A stretch of DNA of 64,000 bases from Aradus depressus (taxonomy: Eukaryota; Arthropoda; Insecta; Hemiptera; Aradidae). Positions 52,379 to 62,911 of this stretch are shown in pieces. The notes below the pieces were generated by a model. That model searched no databases, was not told the origin of the DNA, and saw only the letters and a list, made by a program, of their open reading frames with translations. The stretch lies in the NCBI GenBank assembly GCA_963662175.1, contig OY759216.1, positions 53,957,087 through 54,021,086 of the forward strand, given 5' to 3'. The translations under genes and the position numbers were made by a program. Position 1 is the first letter of the stretch. Each line of letters starts with the position of its first letter.

Positions 52379-52471
52379 CAATCCGGAAGTTGGCAAAATC
52401 TTAAATACTCTTTACCCCACAATCCCTCAAGAAGATTAAAGAGAGTTTGGCATAAAGATCTCCTGTTGTGA
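52379..52471 (+). pseudogene. LINE-type ORF C-terminus
   Basis: NPEVGK (52379) and, after a frame change, SLPHNPSRRLKRVWHKDLLL to a stop at 52469. These match NPEVAK and RRLKRQWPRDLL at 4.6-4.8 kb in order and spacing. A frameshift lies between the two parts. Confidence 0.55.
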
Positions 52472-52673
52472 AGTGAAGTCATGAGGGTTCACCGCTGGGT
52501 GTTTTTCCTCTCTCTCGTCTTTCATGTCATATTTATTTTTATTATTTTATTTTATTTTTATTATTTTATTTTATTTTTATTATTTTTGTATAGTACATGT
52601 CAGCCCAGCCGCTGGTTGTACATTTTTTGCATAGTTGTGGCTTAAGATAAATAAATACAAAAAAAAAAAATTA
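52472..52673 (+). mobile_element. LINE-type 3' UTR with poly(A)
   Basis: CACCGCTGGGTGTTTTTCC matches the 4825 and 36380 copies. A three-fold repeat of about 20 bp (TTTTATTATTTTATTTTATT) follows, and the element ends in GATAAATAAATAC then A12. Confidence 0.6.
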
Positions 52674-52804
52674 TTTTTTAGTAGGTAGTATTGCTAATTC
52701 TAATCCAAGTGAGTCAGACCCTAATAATTTATTTATTTGCATATTTACAACGACATTACATTTGTCATTAGTAATTGTGATGTTAAGCAGTGGCTGTACT
52801 GCTG

Positions 52805-53190
52805 AGGTACGTAACCAAATTAATATCTGTTCATGTATCTAAATCTATAAGCTATCTTAATGTTATAAATTCTTATGACGTATCTATAACCATGTTATGG
52901 TTTAATGGAAATAATAATAATTATTATTATTATTCGTTGCTTAGGTAATTATTAGGGTTTTTGAGTACATTTATGACCTAATAAAAAATCTGTGAAAATA
53001 AAAATTGTAGAGAATACTAAAAGGCATATTTTATATGAAACAAAAGTGACTAAATTAATTTTTTCGAAGGTCGCCCGGTTTGAGAGATACATACCGAAAA
53101 CCGTTCTAAAATTTTGTTTTGAAATTCATTTTTTTTCTTCAGACGTTCGCTTGATTCAAGTAAAAAAACAAAAACAGATAGTCCTATTTT
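52805..53190 (+). repeat. Diverged repeat with 5.3-kb match, followed by dispersed repeat B
   Basis: 52845-52935 resembles 5255-5350 (CCATGTTATGGTTTAATGG, ATTATTATT). 52960-53190 matches 20580-20780 (TTATGACCTAATAAAAA, GGCATATTTTATATGA, GTCGCCCGG-TTGAGAGATA, AGATAGTCCTATTTTA). Confidence 0.6.
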
Positions 53191-53216
53191 ATTAAAAAGG
53201 ATAAAAAATAAAGAAC

Positions 53217-53238
53217 ATATATATATATATATATTATA
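53217..53238. repeat. Short (TA)n tract at the MITE border
   Basis: About 9-10 TA units directly next to the MITE FB copy. Confidence 0.85.
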
Positions 53239-53239
53239 T

Positions 53240-53462
53240 ATAATGTGGCCATAACAGGACTTCGTTATACCAACTACTTTAGTACAGATCACTCTCCCTA
53301 CCCCTCCTCTCTCTCAAACTTATTTCAGACTAGAAGGGTATATGAAAGTCACTCTCACAGTTACAGCTAGGATGAAATGAATTTGAGAGGAGAGAAGGGG
53401 AGGGAGCGCGATTTGTACAAAAGTAGTTGGTATAAGAAAACCCTGATATGGCCATATCACAT
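53240..53462. mobile_element. MITE FB, complete copy
   Basis: Left: AATGTGGCCATAACAGGAC and CGTTATACCAACTAC. Right (inverted): GTAGTTGGTATAAG and ATATGGCCATATCAC. Inner arms CAGATCACTCTCCC and CTCAAACTTATTTCA. Inserted beside a TA tract, consistent with a TA target. Confidence 0.9.
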
Positions 53463-53612
53463 ATTTTCTATTCTAGGGATGCCTGTGTAACAATTGATAT
53501 TAGTGCGTTTGTGGTAGATAGTATTCTAAGTATTCCAAGTTAGTTTTTTTTTTCTACATAGGCAAGACCTAGTCTTGGATTTTATAGTACTATAAAATAT
53601 AGGTAGAATAGA

Positions 53613-53940
53613 GGGCGCCGGTAGCTCAGTGGTATGCGTGCTTGACTTCTGAGCTCAAGATCGTGGGTTCGAAATCCGGCCGAGGCCCTTTATATTTTTA
53701 TTATTAATACTTTTTATCTGGGAGGTAAAATAAACTTAAGCATGCCGTCCTTCGGATGGTCCCGAGCCTGTACGATGTTAGGTACTCGTTAAAGACCCCT
53801 GCCCTAGGTGAATAAAAAATTTAGGGTACTTCCCACAGTAGAGTCGGGCTCATGTCCACCAGAGTGACGAAAGAGCGCTCTGGTAGTAGGCGACATGATC
53901 TCGTAGTTAAAGCCCGGGCATGAGTCATAATAACTAACTA
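53613..53940 (+). mobile_element. SINE-A, full length
   Basis: A box TAGCTCAGTGG and B box GGTTCGAAATCC (one extra base). A ~20-bp AT insertion (TATATTTTTATTATTAATAC) replaces half of the long hairpin. Tail GCCCGGGCATGAGTCATAAT. Possible target duplication TAGGTAGAATA / TAGGTCGAGTA, two mismatches. Confidence 0.93.
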
Positions 53941-54051
53941 GGTCGAGTATTGACTGCAACAGGTGGTCCTCGTGGCACTCAATACTTGCCTACCCATCTG
54001 TTAGGTGGAATGAGAAGTCACCCCCCTCACCAATAAGAATGTATTATTAAA

Positions 54052-54330
54052 TTGTTAACAGCAGCTACCAAGGTAGGTTATGAAATTGGTCGGAAGTTTG
54101 ATGTTCAGGTATCACAGAAATGTTTAGTTTTCCGATACCCTGATTCCGAAAAAAAAAATATATATATATTTAGTGTCGTGTTAACTCCCGATAGAATGAA
54201 TATATCGACACGAACTTGTATATGTGTGTCCAGAACCCCATAAGGACGACACCTATTGTATTTCCGTTAAAATTTTGTATGAGAATTCAGAAACCCCCAT
54301 GGAAGATTTTTTTGGCGTGAGGGCGAAAAC
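54052..54330 (+). repeat. Modular repeat, head and one module
   Basis: TTATGAAATTGGTCGGAAG, TTTTCCGATACCCTGATTCC, CTCCCGATAGAATGAATAT, CCATAAGGACGACACC and GTATGAGAATTCAGAA. The middle module is deleted. Confidence 0.82.
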
Positions 54331-54507
54331 GTATTAAAAAAAAAAATATTTTATAGGAAAAACAATTCAAAAAGAATATAAAAGATATTTTTGTCCAAAC
54401 TGATATGATGAAGTGATAAGGATGAGCAGGGGTGACTGGATTGGGGTTATCCAAGTGGGCGGGTTAGTGTAAACCACCCCAAAGCTAGTGCCAAGTAGGT
54501 CAGAGGG

Positions 54508-54520
54508 CCCCCCCCCCCCC
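54508..54520 (+). repeat. Poly-C tract
   Basis: C13 within GAGGGCC...CTTGTAGG; 120 bp from a G tract. Confidence 0.9.
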
Positions 54521-54639
54521 TTGTAGGACAACTGGGTCAAATAGTATATCGACATAGCACAGCGGAGCACGCACACAACTAATAGCACTGTTGTACACTT
54601 ATCTCACCCACACTCACATATCAGTGTTGTAAAAATGCT

Positions 54640-54671
54640 GGGGGGGGGGGGGGGGAGGGGGGGGGGGGGGG
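54640..54671 (+). repeat. Poly-G tract (32 nt, one A)
   Basis: A G-run with one A at 54656, ending where the modular repeat begins. Confidence 0.95.
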
Positions 54672-54679
54672 AATGATTC

Positions 54680-55125
54680 GTATGAACTTGCCCAACACGA
54701 ATTAATAAATTACGTTCTCGCTCTCCCTCCAAAGCCAATCGACCGTTTGGGCGTGGCTTCTGAATCCTCATACTACATTTTGTGTCCATACATTAGTATG
54801 AGGGTTTTTGAGTCCTTCTCCCCTCATCCCCCTTTCCCTTCGATCGATTTTTCGGAAAATAAATAGGTGCCATCAGTATGGAGTTTTGAATTTAAATATA
54901 TAATTTCATATCGATAAATTCATTACATCGGTAGTTATTAGTGTTTTTGTGTTAAGCCTCCCCCCTAATCTCCCCTTTCCCTTTGGTCGATTTGACTGAA
55001 AATCAATAGGTGTCATCCTTAAAGAACTTTGAATTTGCATATGAAATTTCGTGTCAATACATTCATTACAACGGCAGTTATTAGAGTTTTTGTAGTAAGT
55101 CCTCCACTTAATCTCCCCCTTCGTA
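54680..55125 (-). repeat. Modular repeat, four modules in a row
   Basis: Distal end (CCCAACACGAATTAAT), then repeated blocks: TCGGTAGTTATTAGTG and ACGGCAGTTATTAGAG, each followed by a T-rich GAGTTTTTG and a C-rich TAATCTCCCC patch. The head is absent. A clear case of module amplification. Confidence 0.9.
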
Positions 55126-56238
55126 CACTTCTTTACTTCCTTTTTAGACTGTTTCTTATACTTAAAGTTTCGATATTAAAATTTCATATTCCCTGGTAAG
55201 TTGCATTTTACCATCTAACAGGTCCACACATCTATGGACACCCGCTGAGACTTAGTTGTTTAAAAGCATGCTTCGCAATGCAATAACAATAAGATTACAT
55301 TTTAGTACAACTTCGGATTTATCTAAAAAAAACATTTTCTTCTTTTTTTGTCGTTTTAACTGCCTGTTAATAACAACGGGCTATCTACAGGCTGACAAAT
55401 AACCAGAAGTTGTCGGAAGAAAAATAATATTTGAACTTATAAATTGATGAAAACTATTCGCTCATGATCACAGACTTCTTTCAGGTTGATCCTTGAATTC
55501 CTCTATGCCACTGTGAGTTAGAATCACGTGATAATTCTAAAAGGTTGATTTTCACAACGTACTCTCCAATCCATTTGAATTGATATAATTTGTGATGCGA
55601 CGCGAATACGAACAATATTTCATAGATCTTGTCAAAATAATTCAAAATATACAATTTTGCGATAATTCTTCCTCTGTTTAATACATTTTTAATGATTTTC
55701 AGTGAGATTACTAAAATTTAATGATCCTGCTGTTCAATAAGAAATGCGTTCACGTTTCATTACTGTAATGGAATAAATTAAAAAAGAAAATTTAATAGTT
55801 TATGCCTTTAATATAGCGTATAAGTAATATTATTATAACTCATATTAAAGAAAAAAATAATAGCAATAATAATAAAGAAAAAAAAAAATAGATAAGAAAT
55901 AAAAGAAAGAAACCTTTTAAAAGATGTCAATGAAGAAATATAATATAACCTTTCAACCAACACAGTAATGGTTGGTGATGAAACGAAACCTTTATTACGA
56001 TGTAATAAACTGGTCTGTTGGTTGCGGAATCTTCTTCACTCCAATACGTGGATTTCAAAACAGTTTCACTAACCATTCAACTAGATGTGGTTACCAACCA
56101 AAATATTGGTATAAATAACTTAATACTGGGTGAGCAGCCATTCTAGAAATAGATATCTTATCTATAAAATATATTTATGCCCATAACAATGAAAGAAATT
56201 GGCAATATTGTTATTTTCTATTTTTATTACTTAAAGAT
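55126..56238. other. No feature recognised
   Basis: AT-rich. GGTTGGTGATGAAACGAAAC near 55975 and CAGTTTCACTAACCATTCAA near 56060 form a loose inverted pair. No gene. Confidence 0.35.
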
Positions 56239-56340
56239 TTAATTTATGTCATACTCAATATCGTGAAAGAGAAACACAAGAGGCCACCTCCTTTTCAAGC
56301 GGCGAGGAGGATTGCCAAGATGGGAATGAGAAGATAGGAC
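56239..56340 (-). pseudogene. LINE-type ORF C-terminus, minus strand
   Basis: Frame HSHLGNPPRRLKRRWPLVFL then FHDIEYDIN and stop. The HSH-x-x-NPxRR block equals that at 36282, and RRLKRRWP matches RRLKRQWP at 4740. DNA identity with 36280-36315 is high. Confidence 0.55.
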
Positions 56341-56344
56341 TTGA

Positions 56345-57496
56345 GGAATGCGGTGGAAAGAAATGTTTCTGTGAAATGAATTCGGGATTGGATTGATTTA
56401 TTGACTATGGGAATATTGAGATCTTAATTACTTGTTAGTTGATGTAGAAAGAAGTGAAGACGTCGTGGACTGGAATACTTGGAGAATCCCAAATGTAAGT
56501 CCAGATTGATAAAAATGGTAAACTTATAGAACAGAGATTTCAATTTTATGCAAAGTTTGATATGAAAAACTATGGCAACGCTTAGCTGAATGATAGCGCA
56601 ATATATTCTTTTCATGCGACCGAAGGTCATGTCTAAAGTGGCAATACTCATTACAGATTGCCATGTTTTTGTGATTGGTAACACTGGATTCGAGCGGATT
56701 GTCTTACTCAGGCGATATTGGACGACTGACTTCACTAGTAGATACTCGTACTATTGGGCTTCATATATTTTCAGGTTAGATTCGTAGTAGCGGTGGTTGC
56801 TGGGGCCAGCATTGCACGCAACAGGTTCTGGCTGGATCCAGTGTTGGAACTAGAGCGATATATGTAGTACGTCACTCGCACCCTCCCTCTTTGATGGGAT
56901 CTGTGGTGGTAACGGCTTCGGCTAGGTGTCGTCATGGATCGTCCATCTCTAGGGGTGCGTCAGTCATCATACACGCCTTGCCCTCGCACCTTCTGCTACA
57001 GAATGTACAATTATTTAATGTGTTGACAGACAAAGCGTTATTAAAATTATTTGTATTACACTGTCACCATTCCCTATGGATTCAAGGGTCTTACCTCCTT
57101 GGATCGACATCGACCGAAACCGCCTGAGTGAAAAATCGTTGAATGTCGGAGTCAGTATAACCGTTGCCATTAGTTCTTCTATAGATCGAAGACAGTTCAT
57201 TTCCAAGAAGTTCAAGAGGTTGCGCCCAAAAGTGGAAGCATCGCGTAACTCACGATTTTTCAGCAGAGAGAAAATATACTAAATAAGAAAACATACTAAA
57301 TTTCGAATAAAATGGTTAGTGGTGACGAAAAAAAAAAAAAATAAATAATGAATCTTGACAATATAGAAGGATGGATTTGGAGGTGTAGCTATCGCTCTGA
57401 GTTGCAGATGTGCATGAAAAGATACCTTGTAGAATATTGCTATTACGATTAGGAATACGCCTTTTTTTCTGTTAAGGTGTTTGTTCTTCTTCGCAG
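56345..57496. other. No firm gene in a 1.1-kb stretch
   Basis: Less AT-rich at 56880-57260. A minus-strand acceptor (TTTTTCACTCAG) and donor (AGGAG then GTAAGACC) bracket a 29-nt segment near 57096-57124, too short to trust. Plus frames 56891-57127 and 57076-57282 lack signals. Confidence 0.35.
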
Positions 57497-57628
57497 CTCC
57501 AAGTCCATCAAGATACTCCTTCTGTCGGTTCTGTCTACAGAGCCATCGTCCACCAGGTGTTTATCACCAGCTCTACTAGCCTACAGTCTCCACCTACCTT
57601 CGGCTCATTTTTTCCCTTCCGCATTTAA
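57497..57628 (+). CDS. Candidate terminal exon
   Basis: A strong acceptor (TTTGTTCTTCTTCGCAG) is followed by an open frame LQVHQDTPSVGSVYRAIVHQ, then VFITSSTSLQSPPTFGSFFP, then FRI and stop. An internal CACCAG then GTGTTT could instead be a donor. Base composition differs from the flanks. No family recognised. Confidence 0.3.
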   Translation, partial: LQVHQDTPSVGSVYRAIVHQVFITSSTSLQSPPTFGSFFPFRI

Positions 57629-58699
57629 ATTGCGTGCCTGCGACTTACTGTTATAAGTTTGTGAGAAAACTGTTAAAAATCGACTATGTAGAATGAAGCA
57701 CTTTTACCGACTGTATGCTTTCAATAGGTCTAAGGATAAGTTGAATGGATCTTTGGTTCAAAGCCCATGGATCGGCGGTCATATGAACTTACAACTTACT
57801 TCCTGGCGACTGCCCATGGTTGTATACAGAATCGAATAGGGAGACAACCTCGCTAATAAGTTGAGGCATTGAAGTCACTGGAAAAGAATGACTAACTCGA
57901 GACAAAAAAAAGTAAATGGGATATTTTGTCTGTATCTTTGTATCTATAAGAGTCACCCAAAACCAATTAGTGTCCGGGAGTACAAGTACAAGGTATCTAA
58001 GTATTATATCAAGAGAGGATGGAGGAGATATGGATATAGACTAGATGAGATATAGGTAGGTAGACGGAGGTATTGTCTGTCTATGGAAAGAGGCCAGGGT
58101 TACCAACTACCCCCGCTCCTCGTCTCTACGCCACCAGCACAGCACCAACCCAACATCACATCAAACTGGCTCAAGGTGATCCTTCCTTCAAATCACTCTA
58201 CAGCCAACAACACTACAAAATACCACCATCATGTCTCCCACTTTATCTGACTACAGACAACACAGGACTTTGTAGGACACAGCACATCCAAGAGTCGAGA
58301 GAAACATGTACGGCAAAATAGTAACCTACTTAAAAAGAAAATTCATCAGGATTATGTCTTTCTGGAACGAGGCCAAAACCTCGAGTAGCAAATTTGAATT
58401 AAATTCGTCAAAAAACACAAGAACAAAGGAACCACATGCAATTGCAGAGAGTCGTTGGTGAACAACCGTCTAATTATTTGTAATCTAGAGAAAAAGGGGT
58501 GGAGGGGGGGCGCAGATGGGGGGCAGGAATGCCTAGGAACTATGCAGGATCGTCTAGAATTTACAGTAGGACTCGCATAAAACAAAAAGGCAACCATGAA
58601 TTTCGGATTTATACACCACAGCCTTAAAAAAATATTCTGATGAAAAATTTGCAATTTGATGAAAGTTTGTTGTAATTAATACTCTACTATTTCAAATAT
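57629..58699. other. No feature recognised
   Basis: The plus frame at 58073-58321 and minus frame at 58352-58654 lack splice or domain evidence. Confidence 0.35.
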
Positions 58700-58991
58700 T
58701 TCCAAACTACCCCCTACCTTTCGACCTAATTGACTAAAAATCAATAGGTGTAGTCCTTATAAGATTCTGGATATCCATATATTCTTTCTATTTGCAGTTA
58801 TAAGGATTTTCAGTTGAGCCCACTCCTCTGATGGCTCCCCTCCATCCCTTAGTCCGATTTGACTAAACATCAACAGGTGGGTTTTGGGGGTTTTCATAAC
58901 AGACAAACAGGAATAAGATGATCGCAAAACATGAAATTCCGGTAAAAACTCAACATCGAATTTCTGTCCGATTATTTAACTTCCCCTATAC
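58700..58991 (-). repeat. Modular repeat, diverged
   Basis: ATCAATAGGTGTAGTCCTTA, TTGCAGTTATAAGG, AACATCAACAGGTGGG, AACATGAAATTCCGG and CGATTATTTAACTTCCCC. Confidence 0.82.
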
Positions 58992-59479
58992 AACATTTGA
59001 CTTAGTGCTTTACACAATATTAATTTAAGTCCATTAGTTGTTCTCTCCTTGAACTATAAATTCATCTAAGTTATTGCGGACAGCTTCTATCCAACTTGAA
59101 CCTTTCCACTGACAAGTCATTAATCAAGAAGGCAGAGAACACCTCAAGTAGAGGGGGTTCGTTGAGTTGCACTCCCACACGCGAGTTCATTGGTTCTCTT
59201 TTAGCGGATTCCTATATGGCTTCCTATAGGCTCTCATTCTGATGTTAAAACATACAGAAACTACCACCATATTTTCATCAAACATGCGCCCCTCAACCAA
59301 ATTTAGGAGGGAGGGTTCGTCTAAATCCTTATATTTGTCTTCGTTCGCGCAGTTGCTCCTAAACTGAGATACGACTCAGAATTCTTGTAACACCTACAAA
59401 GAATAGAATAGTATTGTTAGTATAGAGACACAATCGGAAAAGAAGAAAGCAGAGTACCCCCTCCTCAATTCAAGAGAAG
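58992..59479. other. No feature recognised
   Basis: Unique-looking sequence. Confidence 0.35.
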
Positions 59480-59890
59480 GGATAATTGTTAGCCCTCACG
59501 CACTCCGTGCTGCCAATTTTAACTCAGATGGGGAAACGGGAATAACGAGTATCTCCCTTTCAATGAAATTTTAAATTGTTAATATTTTAGTCGTTTTTAT
59601 ATATTTTTATTTGTTGGACAGTATTATTTTATTTATTCATTTACTTTCTAAATTGCTATGTTTTTAAAAATGTTTTCACAGATATGTTTTATTTTTATAT
59701 CACTTTATTTTATGTTATTTATTGAATTTATTTATTTAAATTTATTAATTTGACGCAAATATACAATATTTTAATGTACTACTTATTTTAATTAGAATTA
59801 TATTTTTTTTTTGTAGATTGATTGATGATGAGGGCAACTTCGAAAGGCGGCTAGCATATAATATTGAAATATGTGAGAGGCACAGTACAT
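59480..59890 (+). mobile_element. Family-1 retroelement end with hammerhead-like motif
   Basis: The same order of parts as 2870-3130: GGGGAAACGGGAATAACG, TGAAATTTTAAATTGTTA, a long AT stretch, then the motif at 59822-59853 and an AT-rich tail. Motif: UUGAUGA, U, GAGG with a GCAA loop and CUUC (one G-U), GAAA, AGGCGGCU (one mismatch), A. Confidence 0.55.
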
Positions 59891-60029
59891 GTGACATGTG
59901 TATTTTGCAACGTGTGAAATAATCACTTCTCATTACATCTTCACATTTGCACAAAAATCGTTCATATAGTTATGGTTCACCGACACAGACCTACAGACAT
60001 ACAATTTACAATTATGTTTGGGGGTTGTG

Positions 60030-60049
60030 TGGGGGGGGGGGGGGGGGGG
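60030..60049 (+). repeat. Poly-G tract (20 nt)
   Basis: It replaces the interior of a modular-repeat copy: only its head remains directly downstream. Confidence 0.93.
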
Positions 60050-60133
60050 ACATGAAAATCCGGTGAAAACTAAACATACAATTTCTGACAGATAACACAA
60101 CTTCCCCTGTACTTCGTGTAATTAGGGAAGTAA
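60050..60133 (-). repeat. Modular-repeat head and terminal hairpin
   Basis: ACATGAAAATCCGGTGAAAA, GACAGATAACACAACTTCCC, then CTGTACTTCGTGTAATTAGG and GGAAGT, closing the terminal hairpin. Confidence 0.82.
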
Positions 60134-60429
60134 AAACAGAGTGTTAACATAGAGATGAAAAGATGAAATAGTGAATATTGACTCCCTTAAATAAAAATAA
60201 TATTAGTTTTTCAAGTTAACCTTCGAAATAAAAAATATAAAATTCGTTATAAATTGTACATCAAATTTAATATTTACCATATCCTTTTCTTGTATTTATT
60301 TATTAACGCCATACCTGAAACAAACAAAAAAATATATATAGTTTTTCACAAAATATATATAGTTAGCACAAAAATAATACATGCACTACATTAATATAAA
60401 CAACATGGGTAGAGGGGCTTAGCATAGTT
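60134..60429. other. AT-rich, no feature recognised
   Basis: Two AAAATATATATAGTT copies lie near 60328 and 60350, a short tandem duplication. Confidence 0.4.
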
Positions 60430-60610
60430 CGACTTTCAAGTTCAAAAATGCGGATATATTGTAGAAACTTACAATATATGATTGAAACCAACCCCTTTTT
60501 AAAATGTTGTCTATTCCACAAAAATGTAATGTACACAATATATATACTACAGGTTTTGGGAGGCATTTTTGAGATATCCCATCTTGAAAGTACCTCCACT
60601 TCGGGAGAGG
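60430..60610 (-). mobile_element. Family-2 terminal copy, variant
   Basis: Minus strand: CAAGATGGGATATCTC, a longer helix-II loop, GCCTCCCAAAACCTGTAGTA, an ATATAT run, then TGTGGAATAGACAACATTTT. GGGA can pair with UCCC in helix II; the GAAA is CAAAA and the CUGANGA box is UUCAAGA, so it should be inactive. Confidence 0.45.
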
Positions 60611-60783
60611 GACAGAGCCTTCAACTTCATCAGAACTGGTCACGTGATAATATCACGATATGTTATATCGTCGAAAGGCCCTTTTTGGCAGTCCAAACAA
60701 CGATTAGCTCAATAAGTCGTGCGTAGGGGAAGATTTTTCAAACGATGCAATCACAAATTAAACAAACGTTTTTAGTTAATTAT

Positions 60784-61103
60784 CATGACTCATGCCCGGG
60801 CTTTAACTACAAGGTCATATCACCTACTACTACTATATATAGCGCTCTTTGGTTACTCTGGTGGACATTAGTCCGACCCTACTGTAGAAATCCTAAATTT
60901 TGCATACTAGGTTTATTCACCTAGTTAGAGGTCTTTACTGAGTACCTGACATCGCTCAGACTCGGGACCATCGTTAACGTTCCATCCGAAGGACGGCGTG
61001 CTCAATATTTTTTTCACCTCCCAGATAAAAAACTGGTTTCGAACGAGTGGTTTCGAGGAGTTCAGTGGCCAACCACGCTACCCCTGAGGAACCGGCGCCC
61101 TCG
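60784..61103 (-). mobile_element. SINE-A, full length, diverged
   Basis: ACTCATGCCCGGGCTTTAAC, TCTGGTGGACATTAGTCCG, CTCGGGACCATCG, CCGAAGGACGGCGTGC, then a damaged head (TGGTTTCGAACGAGTGG, CTGAGGAACCGGCGCCCTC). Confidence 0.88.
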
Positions 61104-61147
61104 CTCCAAAGAGGTTGGTATAAGAAAGTTCTGTAATGGCCACTATA
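61104..61147. mobile_element. MITE FB end fragment
   Basis: GAGGTTGGTATAAGAAAGTT and CTGTAATGGCCACTA, caught between two SINEs. Confidence 0.75.
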
Positions 61148-61160
61148 TATATTATTAAAG

Positions 61161-61503
61161 GGGCGCCGGTAGCTCAGTGGTATGCGTGCTTGACTTCTGA
61201 GCTCAAGAACGTGGGTTCGTAACCCGACCGAGGCCCTTAGTTTATTTTATCTGGGAAGTAAAATAAACTTAAGCACGCCGCCCTTCGGATGGGACGTTAA
61301 GCGATGGTCCCGAGCCTGTACGATGTCAGGTACTCGTTAAAGACCCCTGCCCTAGGTGAATAAAAATTTAGGGTAGGCAAAATTTAGGACTCCCACAGTG
61401 AGTCGGGCTCATGACCACCAGAGTGACGAAAGAGCGCTCTGGTAGTCGGCGATATGACCTCGTAGTTAAAGCCCGGGCATGAGTCATACAACCTAACCTA
61501 ACC
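61161..61503 (+). mobile_element. SINE-A, full length with 12-bp target duplication
   Basis: The best reference copy. Head: GGGCGCCGGTAGCTCAGTGG, with B box GGTTCGTAACC (one change). Body: long hairpin GTTTATTTTA / TAAAATAAAC (AAGTA loop variant), GCCCTTCGGATGGG, TCCCGAGCCTGTACG, AGGTGAATAAAAATTTAGGG, then the hairpin ACCAGAG / CTCTGGT and tail CCCGGGCATGAGTCAT ending in (CCTAA)n. TATATTATTAAA occurs at 61148-61159 and 61504-61515, a clean target-site duplication. No LINE-like poly(A) tail; the tail is a short pentamer repeat. Confidence 0.97.
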
Positions 61504-61544
61504 TATATTATTAAAAATAAAGGAGTGAACACCATGTATTATGA

Positions 61545-61830
61545 CAGTGACAATGTATCCATATGACAGAACCCCAACAAAACGACACCTGTTGCTACGA
61601 TTTTCTTTCCAGCACCTATTAATTTTCCACGAAATTGGAAGAAGGGAAGGGGAGCCAATGGAGAGAATTTTTCGACACAAAATTTAGTATGAGGAATGAG
61701 AAGCCCCTCTGTAAATCAACATAGGCTTTTAGCCCAAACGGTCGAATGATTTTGGAGAGAGTGCGAAAACTTAATTCGTGCTGAGGAAGTACATTGGCGG
61801 TGATTTACTGACGACTTTTCTTATTTTTTT
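61545..61830 (+). repeat. Modular repeat, shortened
   Basis: CCCAACAAAACGACACCTG, TTCGACACAAAATTTAGTAT, CCCAAACGGTCGAATG, GAGGAAGTACATTGGCGG and TGATTTACTGACGACTTTT. The GCCGATGTAATGAAT block is deleted. Confidence 0.82.
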
Positions 61831-62309
61831 TGTAACATTCGGATTCGGGTGTAGAGAAACATTCAAATGGAAGTAACAGTTTCCTCCTAACTTCTATTAA
61901 ATATCGAAACAATGTTTACCTACATAATAAGTATTTAGTTAATGTGGAAAATATTACATGTCCGGGGACATTCTGCTTCTTCTATTTTTTTGAAAATTAT
62001 TTGGAACCGTACTCAGGATGATGGCTGTAGAATAGCGCGCCAAAAACAAATCTTTCAAACTCACAGATCAGCCTGAAATCTGTCAAAATTCGAAGGATAT
62101 TGTTACAACATCTCTTATTGCGAACGCATAAAATACATAAGATGAATATATAATAAGCGCTATCGTGGAGCAGCCCAAGGCACGTTTTGAAAAAGCGGAG
62201 GGGAGAAGGCAGGGCCAGTATGTCAATGCCAAACCTAACTGGGACACGCTATGTGGGCCCATCTCACATAATAATAATAATACTAATAATAGAAACATTA
62301 TCGATTATG
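61831..62309. other. No gene recognised
   Basis: An (ATA)n patch at 62270-62290. The minus frame 62083-62298 opens with MFLLLVLLLLCEM, a signal-like run produced by the (AAT)n tract. Confidence 0.4.
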
Positions 62310-62430
62310 TGATGTGGCGTAAACAGGATTATTGATAGAAGGGGGGGGGGGGGGGGGGGGGGGGGTAGGAAGAATTATCTGTACAAAAGTGGTTGGTATA
62401 CACAAAGTACTGTGTTCGTCACATCACTTA
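62310..62430. mobile_element. MITE FB with poly-G interior
   Basis: Left end GTGATGTGGCGTAAACAGGA and right end GTGGTTGGTATACACAAAG, CGTCACATCAC are kept. The interior arms are largely replaced by G25 (62341-62365). Confidence 0.85.
62341..62365 (+). repeat. Poly-G tract (25 nt)
   Basis: Uninterrupted G25, where normal copies of the MITE have a GGGGGAGGGGAG-type segment. Confidence 0.95.
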
Positions 62431-62465
62431 AATCATATTTTATATTTATTTCCATCCTTTTCAAT

Positions 62466-62672
62466 AAAAAAAAAGTCATCAGTGAATCACCGGCAATGTA
62501 CATCCCTAGAACAAATTAATCAATTTACTTTTCGCTCCCCCTCCAAAAACAGTCGACCGTTTGCGCTAATATTCAGCAGTAGACTTACATAGGGCCTCCT
62601 AAATCCTCATAGTAAATTTTGTGTCGAAACATTAACTCCATCGGCAGTTATTAGGATGTTTATGTTGAACTC
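62466..62672 (-). repeat. Modular repeat, distal half
   Basis: GTGAATCACCGGCAATGTAC, TTACTTTTCGCTCCCCCTCC, AGTCGACCGTTTGCGCTAAT and CATCGGCAGTTATTAGG. Confidence 0.88.
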
Positions 62673-62708
62673 CACATCACTTTGAAATATTGCCTAAGGA
62701 AATTTATT

Positions 62709-62911
62709 GTTCGTTCTTTGAGTCGGTACAACTTCGTTCTTTGAGACGCTACAACTTCGTTCTTTGAGACGCTACAACTTCATTCTTTGAGACGCTACAA
62801 CTTCGTTCTTTGAGACGCTACAGACGCTACAACTTCGTTCTTTGAGACGCTACAATTTCCTTCTTTGAGACGGTACAACTTCGTTCTTTGAGCCTCTACA
62901 ACTTCGTTCTT
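62709..62911 (+). repeat. 23-bp minisatellite, nine units
   Basis: Units of TTCGTTCTTTGAGACGCTAC plus AAC start at about 62710, 62733, 62756, 62779, 62802, 62834, 62857, 62880 and 62903. A 9-bp internal duplication (CAGACGCTA) follows the fifth. 23 is not a multiple of three, so no long frame results. Confidence 0.95.

Noticed and set aside
57096..57124. 29-nt microexon on the minus strand
   Set aside because: The acceptor and donor look fair, but the segment is too short to judge and frame continuity cannot be tested.
62083..62298. Secreted-protein-like frame beginning with a Leu/Val run
   Set aside because: The hydrophobic start is encoded by an (AAT)n microsatellite on the other strand.
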